A stretch of DNA of 14,995 nt from an uncultured Gammaproteobacteria bacterium (GTDB lineage Bacteria > Pseudomonadota > Gammaproteobacteria > Ga0077536): assembly GCA_903866355.1 (NCBI GenBank), contig CAIPNE010000384.1, positions 1 to 14,995 on the forward strand. The letters are read 5' to 3'. Under the pieces are notes generated by a model. The model ran no database searches and had not been told where the DNA came from. It saw only the letters and a list, made by a program, of their open reading frames with translations. Below are positions 1 through 5,752 of the stretch, in pieces; position 1 is the stretch's first letter, and each line of letters begins with the position of its first letter. Position numbers and translations under genes: made by a program.

Positions 1-787
1 AAATGGGCACCAAATTGATATACGCGCTGCTCGTCAGCGCGCCCAACGTCTGCACCGCTTGGTAGTACCACAGGAAGCCCAGCGCGGAATTCAGGCAACC
101 CACAAACCCCACCATGAGCCACGCATGGGGATCGCGCAGCAACTGAGGTAGCGCTAGAACATCCAGCCACACCAAAGGCAGCAACATGCAGGTGCCACAC
201 ACAGAGGCGTAGAAAACAATCGTCAGCGGGGCATAACGTTGCAGCACCCCGCGCCCCAAGACCGAATACAACGCCCAACTCGCCGCGCTGCCCAACACCA
301 ACCACTCGCCCCGCCCTATGCCACCCGTGGCGAGCTGCGCGAGATCGCCATCCGTCACCACCAGGGCGGTGCCCACTATGCCGATCAATAGACCGCAGGT
401 AGTGATCAGACGCGGCAGCCGGCGCAGGAACAGAAGATCCAAAAGCACGATGAGCAGAGAAATACTCGCAAAGATGACGTTCGCGCGATTGGCTTGGGTG
501 TATTGCACGCCCATCAATACCAGCACGTTATGCAGACACACGCCGGTGAAGCCCAAAACCATGAACATCGGTAAATCACGCCACGCAATCCGGCGCTCAC
601 GCGCAGGGCGAAAAACCAAGATGGCCGCCAGCGCTAGCGTCGCGAAGATAAAACGTCCGCAGGCGAGTGCATAGGGCGCACGGTAGTCCGCCAACAAGCG
701 GCCAAAGATGGGCGTCATCGCCCAAAATGCTGCGGCGGTGATGAGTTTGAGATGGATGCGTTGTGCGGATGACGCCAGCTTTAGCAT
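1..787 (-). CDS. EamA/DMT-family transporter, 3' end beyond window
   Basis: This is an inner-membrane permease of the drug/metabolite transporter superfamily (10-TM EamA type); the substrate is unknown. The frame is open from ATG at 787 to the window edge (262 codons, no stop), so the C-terminus is missing; the family is usually about 290-310 aa. The N-terminus reads MLKLASSAQRIHLKLITAAA, followed by FWAMTPIFGRLLADY, typical of the first EamA helix. Hydrophobic helices alternate with short basic loops. The second EamA repeat begins around residue 150 (GEWLVLGSAASWALYSVLGR) and includes GFLWYYQAVQTLGA, a typical EamA helix-8 motif. A weak Shine-Dalgarno (GAGG) lies about 10 nt upstream. The gene is separated by about 300 bp from the phosphatase gene upstream and probably has its own promoter. 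Family assignment is firm; function is not predictable. Confidence 0.88.
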   Translation of the reverse strand, partial: MLKLASSAQRIHLKLITAAAFWAMTPIFGRLLADYRAPYALACGRFIFATLALAAILVFRPARERRIAWRDLPMFMVLGFTGVCLHNVLVLMGVQYTQANRANVIFASISLLIVLLDLLFLRRLPRLITTCGLLIGIVGTALVVTDGDLAQLATGGIGRGEWLVLGSAASWALYSVLGRGVLQRYAPLTIVFYASVCGTCMLLPLVWLDVLALPQLLRDPHAWLMVGFVGCLNSALGFLWYYQAVQTLGALTSSAYINLVPI

Positions 788-834
788 GAGGAGTGCGCCT
801 CGCATTTTTTAGAATTCACCTGAGTGAGTCCGTT

Positions 835-865
835 AGCATACGGTACCGTGCGCGCTGGTAGTCAA
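835..865 (-). promoter_or_regulatory. candidate sigma-70 promoter of the EamA gene with internal palindrome
   Basis: On the minus strand TTGACT (plus 860-865) is followed after 19 nt by TATGCT (plus 835-840), about 48 nt before the EamA start codon. The spacer is slightly long. The perfect palindrome ACGGTACCGT (840-849) lies in the spacer and overlaps the -10 edge, where a repressor could bind. This is pattern matching only. Confidence 0.3.
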
Positions 866-919
866 TGCTGAAAGCGGTCAGGTGATGCTCCTGTAGCCAG
901 ACAATACCGATGCGCGTGC

Positions 920-946
920 GCGTCGCGTCGCGTCGCGTCGCGTCGC
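920..946. repeat. pentanucleotide tandem repeat (GCGTC)5
   Basis: Five perfect consecutive GCGTC units occupy 920-944, with a partial sixth (GC) and a related imperfect GCGCGTGC stretch just before. The array lies in non-coding DNA between two genes on the same strand, so changes in copy number would alter spacing, not a reading frame. Confidence 0.9.
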
Positions 947-1091
947 CGAAGGTTGTCTGCGCACCACGCAAGATCTCGACGAGACAATCCAAGGGGGTGC
1001 CGTGAAACGCATTCGACCAAAGACCCTAGTGCGATCAGATATTTGTTCACGCCCCGCACCCGCAGGCTGCAAACCAACAGGGGCCCGAGCG

Positions 1092-2834
1092 TCAAGCTGA
1101 GGCGGGTGCGCCGGCCCAACGGTAGACCGCAACCGCCTCGCGACCACCATCGCGATATTCCAAAGACTCGCACAGCGACCGCACCAAGCGTATGCCCCGA
1201 CCTTTTAACTGCGTGCTAACACCCTGCGAACTCGGTAGCCCGGTCGGGTCAAAACCGGCGCCGTTGTGCAACAAACGCACGGTTAACCGGCCGCCGTCCG
1301 CGGCTGGCAAGTGTTGGCAAGCAATCGATAAAGAGGCTTCCTCTAAGGCCTCGAGGCGTTGTTGCCGGGCTTCGTAATACTCAAAAAACCCATTGGGGCG
1401 CTGCTTGATGTCCGAGGCCAAACCCAGCAGGCCATGCTCCAGCGCGTTAGAGAAAAGCTCGGTTAACACCATAAACAACGGGGTACGTAACGCCCCTAAG
1501 CCTTGCACTGTTTCCATCACCTGGATCACCGTGGCCACAGGTTCGGAGCGCTTGAGTGCGGCGGCGTCCAGCACGATAGAAAAATCCCAGTGCCCCGGCG
1601 GCTGGGTTACGGTAGCCGGCCCCGACGCGCGCTTAGCAGAGGGAAGATCGGGATCACAGCGAACAGAGAGAATGGACACATCGTCGCTCTGCGGGGCCGC
1701 CTGCACGTGCTCGGCGAGGCTCGCGAGCAGCCTATCGAAAAGCCGATCAGGCTCGCCGGGTTGGGCAAACACTGCCTGCAGACGTGCATCACCAAATAAG
1801 TCCGCCGCCCGATTATGGGCTTCAGTCAAACCATCTGAATAAACCAGCACTTGGTCACCAGGTTTGAGCGCTCCGGATGCCGTGGTACTGCGATAAGTCT
1901 CAGGTGAGACGATCCCCAAGGGTAGGTTGACCGACCGGAATCGACTGATAGAAGTACCCTCGGCATTGCGCACAAGAATATCCGGCATCCCGCCGTTCCA
2001 GACCTTGAACATCCCCGTTTCGTTGTGGAGCTCTAAAATGGCAGCGGAGAGAAAACGCTCCACCGGCAACAGTTCGCACATCTTGCGGTTAAGTTCGCGA
2101 GCGATCTCCTCCACCCCCAAACCCTTCGCGACCATCGACATGAAAACGCCGTGCACAGTCATTGCGCCGATCGCGGCCGGCAAACCATGCCCAGTAAAAT
2201 CTCCCACCAGGAAGCACTGTTCGCCCGTGGGCCGATTGGCGGCGAGGATAATATCGCCGTTCAATAATTCCATCGGTTGCAACAGATAGCGCACATTACC
2301 CACCGCGAGTTCTTCACGGGTGGCCACGTTGTCGAGGATCCGTTTGGCGACCGCCATGTCGCGCTGTTGATGATCCCGATAGTCGGTCAGTTTGTCACGC
2401 TGCGCGGCTAAATCGAGGTGCATCCCGCGCACCCGCAACGAGGCGGCTATTTTGGCCTCTAGCAGGATTCGGCTATAGGGCTTAGAGAGAAAATCGTCAC
2501 CGCCCACTTCAATACAGCGGCGTAGTTGGCTTTCTTCGAACATCGCCGTGAGGAACAGCACGGGGACAAATGCCGAACCCAGCATCTTCTTGATCCGCTG
2601 CGTCGCCTCGAAGCCGTCCATCTTCGGCATGAGGGTGTCCATGAAGATGAAGTCTGGCACCACCTCTGCGCAAATAGCACAGGCCTGCTCGCCATTCTCC
2701 GCCTCAATGATGTCGAAACCCTGCGCTCGCAACATGGCCACCAAGACCGTGCGGTTCACCACTTCATCGTCAACTACCAAGGCCTTAAGCGCGGCCGCCG
2801 GCCGGCCAGCGCCCTCCGTCGCGAAGATGGTCAT
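1092..2834 (-). CDS. response regulator with PP2C (SpoIIE) phosphatase and HATPase anti-sigma-type domain (HsbR/RsbU-like)
   Basis: A 580-aa cytoplasmic regulator with three domains. Residues 16-130 are a receiver with acidic pair D22/D23, phospho-acceptor D66 (FIFMDTLMP), T96 and K118, all intact. Residues about 175-395 are a PP2C/SpoIIE phosphatase with metal-binding Asp positions D194, D212 (VGDFTGHG), D334 (YSDGLTEA) and D384/D385. Residues about 415-575 are a GHKL HATPase of RsbW type with an intact N-box (ELFSNALEHG, N463) and a GAGFD/GRGIRLVR G-box. In the Pseudomonas HsbR protein of the same architecture, phosphorylation switches between dephosphorylating and phosphorylating a STAS partner. 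The STAS gene lies 48-54 bp upstream in the same operon and is the obvious substrate. The start is ATG, with AGGG about 10 nt upstream. All catalytic residues are present, so it looks functional despite the decayed chemotaxis genes nearby. Confidence 0.92.
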   Translation of the reverse strand: MTIFATEGAGRPAAALKALVVDDEVVNRTVLVAMLRAQGFDIIEAENGEQACAICAEVVPDFIFMDTLMPKMDGFEATQRIKKMLGSAFVPVLFLTAMFEESQLRRCIEVGGDDFLSKPYSRILLEAKIAASLRVRGMHLDLAAQRDKLTDYRDHQQRDMAVAKRILDNVATREELAVGNVRYLLQPMELLNGDIILAANRPTGEQCFLVGDFTGHGLPAAIGAMTVHGVFMSMVAKGLGVEEIARELNRKMCELLPVERFLSAAILELHNETGMFKVWNGGMPDILVRNAEGTSISRFRSVNLPLGIVSPETYRSTTASGALKPGDQVLVYSDGLTEAHNRAADLFGDARLQAVFAQPGEPDRLFDRLLASLAEHVQAAPQSDDVSILSVRCDPDLPSAKRASGPATVTQPPGHWDFSIVLDAAALKRSEPVATVIQVMETVQGLGALRTPLFMVLTELFSNALEHGLLGLASDIKQRPNGFFEYYEARQQRLEALEEASLSIACQHLPAADGGRLTVRLLHNGAGFDPTGLPSSQGVSTQLKGRGIRLVRSLCESLEYRDGGREAVAVYRWAGAPASA

Positions 2835-2882
2835 GGCATCAAGCCCTAGTGATCGGACGCAACGATCGGCACCACGGAAGCG

Positions 2883-3188
2883 CTAGTCGATTTGCATAAG
2901 TTGGTCGAAATTCGCCACCGCCAGAATTTCTTTAATCGATTCATTGGCATTTTTTATCTGCAACGAACGAAGGCCACCACTGGTGTGCTCTTTGAGTTGC
3001 AGCAACATGCCTAATGCAGAGCTGTCCATATAATGGGTCTCGCGCAGGTCAACGATGTAGGTCTCGAAACTGGGGCGGTCGCCCGCGTAGGCGGCTCGGA
3101 ACGCCGAATGCGCGCTAAAATCGAAACGTTCGCCCATTCTGATGTGTAGCGTTTTGCCGTCAACGGAACCCGAAGAGGTGATGGCCAT
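2883..3188 (-). CDS. STAS-domain anti-sigma factor antagonist (HsbA/SpoIIAA-like)
   Basis: A 101-aa single STAS domain. The motif IVDLRETHYMDSSALGMLL holds the conserved DSSALG loop. Counting from ATG at 3188, the serines are S56 and S57; S56 is, from memory, also the number of the phosphorylated serine in P. aeruginosa HsbA. Such proteins are switched by serine phosphorylation and bind an anti-sigma factor or another partner. The next gene supplies both a PP2C phosphatase and an HATPase kinase-like domain and is the likely modifier. A TTG one codon upstream (3191) could also start translation; AAAGGA lies about 9 nt before the ATG. The gene is 20 bp downstream of the chemoreceptor gene. Its final partner is not visible in this window. 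Confidence 0.88.
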   Translation of the reverse strand: MAITSSGSVDGKTLHIRMGERFDFSAHSAFRAAYAGDRPSFETYIVDLRETHYMDSSALGMLLQLKEHTSGGLRSLQIKNANESIKEILAVANFDQLMQID

Positions 3189-3208
3189 CAATTTATTTCC
3201 TTTGATTC

Positions 3209-4426
3209 CTAAAATAATTCAATTTCACCACCGTCCATATCCTGCTGGGCCGCCTGCTTCCTCGGCAAAGACGCACGCAGAGCAGCGGCGGCCTCGTTGA
3301 GATCATGGGTGATAGTACCCGCGTCACTGTCTTGATCATTATCGAGTAACTGCGCGCTGGTCACGATGTACTGGTCGACTCGGATGGCAGTCTGCGTTGA
3401 ATGATCGCTGACCTGCCGCACACTGTCCTCGAACTGCAAAGAGCGCGCGGCGTCAGCAGTACGGCGGCCTATCGAGTTGGACAAAACAGTGGCTTCGCTC
3501 AGATGACCGTGCAGAAAACTCTCGAACTGTTGCAGTCGCGTCATCATTTGATCAACCCGGCGCTTGCTCTTGAGCAGCACACTCGCGTCTTGCGAGGCCG
3601 CCTTACCCACCGAGGTACGGGTTCGCTCGATCGAGTTTTTGGCGTCCTCTACATGCTGTCTAATTTGCTCGTTAAATTTATTAGAGTTGTGGGAGAGACT
3701 GCGCACCTCATCCGCCACCACGGCGAAACCGCGCCCCGCATCACCAGCCCGTGCGGCTTCGATGGCAGCGTTGAGCGCGAGCAAATTAGTTTGATCCGCG
3801 ATACTGCGCACGTGCGCCAACAGATCAAAAATATGGTCCATCTTCACGGTCATGTCGTCGATCAGCGAAACGCTGTCCATATTATGCTTGCTCGCGGTCA
3901 CAAACATGGAGACAAATTGGCCCATCAGTTCCGAGGTTTTCTCCACCAGTCCTGTAATGGTCAGCCCCTCTGCGGGGTCGCCGGCCACGCCGGCCATGCC
4001 GGCTTCGTTGTTGCCTAAACCTGCGGACAGCGCGCCCATCACATGGGCCATTAATTGCGTCTGACGGCGTGCGTCTTCGTCGAGTCCATGAAACGCTTTA
4101 CTGAGAGTGCCCACGGCATCGGCGGTAAGGCCCCGCATTTGGTCTGCGCCGTCACGCAGTTGCGAAAAACAGTCCCGCAGAGTGGCTATGAGCAAGGAGT
4201 AGTTGCGGTGGAGGTCGCTCTTGCCCTCTGGCTCTGCGTTTCCGGAAAATCCTGCGCTGCGCAAGGCCGCCGAGTCAACGGCATTGTGGGCCATCCACCA
4301 GACTAACGCTGTAGCCGCCACGCTGAGCATGGCACTGACCGCAGAAGGCCACACGGCGACGATGCATAGCGCGGCACCCGTGACAATAAATTGGGGCAGC
4401 GTGGAGCGTGCGGCGGTCTTCGTCAT
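3209..4426 (-). CDS. membrane-anchored methyl-accepting chemotaxis-like protein without sensor domain
   Basis: A 405-aa protein. Two closely spaced hydrophobic segments (about 11-29 and 31-47) anchor it in the inner membrane with almost no periplasmic loop, so it cannot hold a classical periplasmic ligand-binding domain. There is no HAMP domain that I recognise. The MCP signalling hairpin is well kept at 205-250, with the tip IEAARAGDAGRGFAVVADEVR, where CheA and CheW would bind. A second conserved stretch (ARSLQFEDSVRQVSDHS, 327-343) is typical of short chemoreceptors of accessory chemosensory clusters. The C-terminus ends GEIELF after a flexible stretch, unlike the NWETF-type CheR/CheB tether. 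The SD is AAGGA about 7 nt before the ATG. It heads the operon MCP-STAS-REC/PP2C. The CheA and CheB genes upstream are pseudogenes, so signalling must use another kinase or a different output. Confidence 0.9.
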   Translation of the reverse strand: MTKTAARSTLPQFIVTGAALCIVAVWPSAVSAMLSVAATALVWWMAHNAVDSAALRSAGFSGNAEPEGKSDLHRNYSLLIATLRDCFSQLRDGADQMRGLTADAVGTLSKAFHGLDEDARRQTQLMAHVMGALSAGLGNNEAGMAGVAGDPAEGLTITGLVEKTSELMGQFVSMFVTASKHNMDSVSLIDDMTVKMDHIFDLLAHVRSIADQTNLLALNAAIEAARAGDAGRGFAVVADEVRSLSHNSNKFNEQIRQHVEDAKNSIERTRTSVGKAASQDASVLLKSKRRVDQMMTRLQQFESFLHGHLSEATVLSNSIGRRTADAARSLQFEDSVRQVSDHSTQTAIRVDQYIVTSAQLLDNDQDSDAGTITHDLNEAAAALRASLPRKQAAQQDMDGGEIELF

Positions 4427-4471
4427 GAGGCGTCCTTGTTCGATCAGGGCGAACGGCGTTGTGCGGTAAGT

Positions 4472-4499
4472 TCATCGGAAAACATCGAAGTTTTCTTTA
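4472..4499 (-). promoter_or_regulatory. candidate sigma-28 (FliA)-like promoter of the MCP-STAS-phosphatase operon
   Basis: Read on the minus strand, TAAAGAAA (TAAA at plus 4496-4499) is followed by TCCGATGA (plus 4472-4479), close to the FliA consensus TAAA-N15-GCCGATAA but with a 16-nt spacer. It ends about 46 nt before the MCP start codon. A FliA promoter would suit a chemoreceptor operon. The off-by-one spacing and two -10 mismatches keep confidence low. Confidence 0.3.
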
Positions 4500-4520
4500 G
4501 CGGGGAATCATCTGTTTTTC

Positions 4521-4736
4521 TCAACGTGCTGCAAAAATCAGACTGTGAGCGGCAATTAGGCGCAGCGGCAGCACTATCTCAACTGCCCCCAACTTCACGG
4601 CTTGTCCGGGCATACCCCAGACCACCGAGGTGTTTGCATCTCATGCGATGGTTGACCCGCCGGCCGTTCGCATCGCCAGCATGCCTCGCGCACGGTCAGC
4701 CCCCATGCCGGACGGTAAAACACCGACCGCATTCGA
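4521..4736 (-). pseudogene. cheB: cheB C-terminal fragment (methylesterase remnant)
   Basis: The minus strand reads SNAVGVLPSGMGADRARGM, then LAMRTAGGSTIA, then a TGA stop (4641-4643), then in the same frame DANTSVVWGMPGQAVKLGA and EIVLPLRLIA, ending at TGA 4521-4523. This matches the C-terminal end of CheB methylesterase, whose consensus is GVLLTGMGxDGAxGL, then TIAQDE.., then VVWGMPxxAV and a VLPL ending. The stop falls where CheB normally has an amino acid, often Gln. The motif GMGADG has become GMGADR. The receiver domain, linker and the first two thirds of the catalytic domain are absent, so this is a relic of about 72 codons out of about 350. It continues directly, in the same frame, from cheA remnant sequence, which suggests a deletion junction near 4740. 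Nothing here can encode a working methylesterase. Confidence 0.85.
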
Positions 4737-4749
4737 ATATTCATGATGC

Positions 4750-5074
4750 CTGCTTGAAGTCGCGGGTGTTGCGGCAGGCATGAGTCCCAGCGCGTCGATG
4801 GCGATGTCTGCGTCGTCATTCACCCATTCGAACACTTCACGCACGGCAGCTTCAGGCACCGGAGCATTGAGCTCGACATCCCAAGCGAGGTAGCAAACCT
4901 CGGGATAGAAGTCGCCTCACGTGGGCAAGCGTGGTGTCACACACCACCGTGCAGGGACGATGCTGCGTCCGGAGTGCCGATGAACAGATCGAGCAACCCA
5001 GATTCCATGATTTCGAGGCCTTCGAAGCATTCTTCGAAATAAACCTAATGAAACTGACGGCTGTCGACTGACAT
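4750..5074 (-). pseudogene. cheA: cheA N-terminal fragment (chemotaxis histidine kinase remnant)
   Basis: From ATG at 5074 (GGAG a few nt upstream) the minus strand reads MSVDSRQFH, a TAG stop (5045-5047), then VYFEECFEGLEIMESGLLDL. This is the start of a CheA HPt domain, whose family consensus is close to FHQVFFEESFEGLDIMESGLL; the TAG stands where Gln (CAG) is expected. A second stop (TGA, 4937-4939) and a frame change follow. From about 4917 another frame reads DFYPEVCYLAWDVEL and then PEAAVREVFEWVNDDADIAI, which resembles the CheA region after the HPt domains (YLAW.. and VFxWVxxD). Dimerisation, ATPase and CheW-binding domains are missing, so about 100 of roughly 700 codons remain. The fragment lies 55 bp downstream of the cheY relic, as in intact cheY-cheA operons, and runs directly into cheB sequence. 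Confidence 0.83.
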
Positions 5075-5129
5075 AGCGCTCCTGCCGTGAATCAGAAAAT
5101 CTGAAGGTAACGTTTGACAGACGCGTAAC

Positions 5130-5498
5130 TTAGCCGAGGACTTTTTTGCGCGTCGCCAGCAGTTGGTCCGGATTAAACGGCGTCACCAGCGAGCCCGTAG
5201 CGCCGGCTGCTTTGCCTTCCGTTTTCTTACCGCCAGCTGATTCCGTGGTGAGCAGCAACATGGATATGAACTTGTGCTGGGGCAGCTTGCGCAACTCGCG
5301 GATAAGCTGAATGCCATCCAGGTTGGGCCTGTTTAGATTGGTGAGTACGACATCAGCCGGCTTAGTGCGGGCCTTGCTGAATGCGTCTTGACCGTCGATT
5401 GCTTCAATGACGTCGTAGCCGGCGCCCTTGAGAGTAAAGACGACCATCTGGCGCATGGAGGCTGAATCGTCTACTGCGAGAATGCTTGCTCTCGTTCT
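5130..5498 (-). pseudogene. cheY: degenerate cheY (single-domain receiver lacking phospho-acceptor Asp)
   Basis: A CheY-type receiver: ILAVDDSASMRQMVVFTLKG, then ADVVLTNLNRPNLDG, MLLLTTESAGGKK and GSLVTPFNPDQLLA. The acidic pair (DD in AVDDS) and the TT are kept. The acceptor position is Asn (LTNLNRP in place of LTDLNMP), and the conserved Lys before Pro is Thr (LVTPF in place of LVKPF), so normal phosphorylation and switching should be impossible. The natural start is also doubtful: homologues begin about MxxxILAVDDS, but the codon at 5496-5498 is AGA, with GGGAG just upstream. The open frame continues upstream to a TTG at 5567, giving a non-homologous N-terminal tail (145 aa in total). The frame itself has no internal stop, so an atypical receiver cannot be excluded. 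Next to broken cheA and cheB, early-stage decay is the better reading. Confidence 0.72.
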
Positions 5499-5608
5499 AT
5501 CTCTCCCGATTTTTAGCGTCCCAGCATCCAGGTCGCGGGAAGCTTTACCAAAAATTTGCGCTGGCAAGGAAGGTGCGCCAAACCGCGACGCGTTGGCTCC
5601 CTGCGCGG

Positions 5609-5729
5609 GGTTTGATCAGCCCCCAGCACCCACTCGTACCCGTCGTCACGCCGAGCATTTGCTGGGTCGTGCGATCGTGAGGCAGGCTGTACACTAACGC
5701 CGGCCAGCCCCACCGCAGGCGATCAAACC
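5609..5729. repeat. spaced 9-bp inverted repeat upstream of the MetE-like operon
   Basis: GGTTTGATC at 5609-5617 and its exact reverse complement GATCAAACC at 5721-5729 are separated by 103 bp. The right arm lies 24 bp before the methyltransferase start codon. The roughly 240-bp gap between the cheY relic and the methyltransferase has no gene. Paired operator half-sites for a looping regulator are possible; chance is not excluded. Confidence 0.4.
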
Positions 5730-5752
5730 ATAAATCATGAGCACGGTGAAAC

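Larger units (their letters stand above)
788..1091. other. intergenic region between phosphatase gene and EamA gene
   Basis: About 300 bp with no convincing gene. Short open frames here are low complexity because of the pentamer repeat or run antisense into the neighbouring gene. The region holds the candidate EamA promoter, the GCGTC tandem repeat, and a 9-bp inverted repeat (CGCACCCGC at 1055-1063, GCGGGTGCG at 1102-1110, 38-nt loop) that spans the stop codon of the upstream gene. No T-tract terminator is visible. Confidence 0.6.

Noticed and set aside
862..1219. Overlapping short open frames on both strands near the pentamer repeat
   Set aside because: They translate the GCGTC repeat into low-complexity Arg/Asp/Thr runs and overlap the end of the phosphatase gene; no plausible start or homology pattern.
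3401..4018. Plus-strand open frame of 205 codons opposite the MCP gene
   Set aside because: Antisense to the conserved MCP hairpin; composition typical of a shadow frame.
4595..4859. Two short minus-strand open frames as new small proteins
   Set aside because: One is the in-frame cheA/cheB relic itself, the other an alternate frame of it; neither looks like an independent gene.
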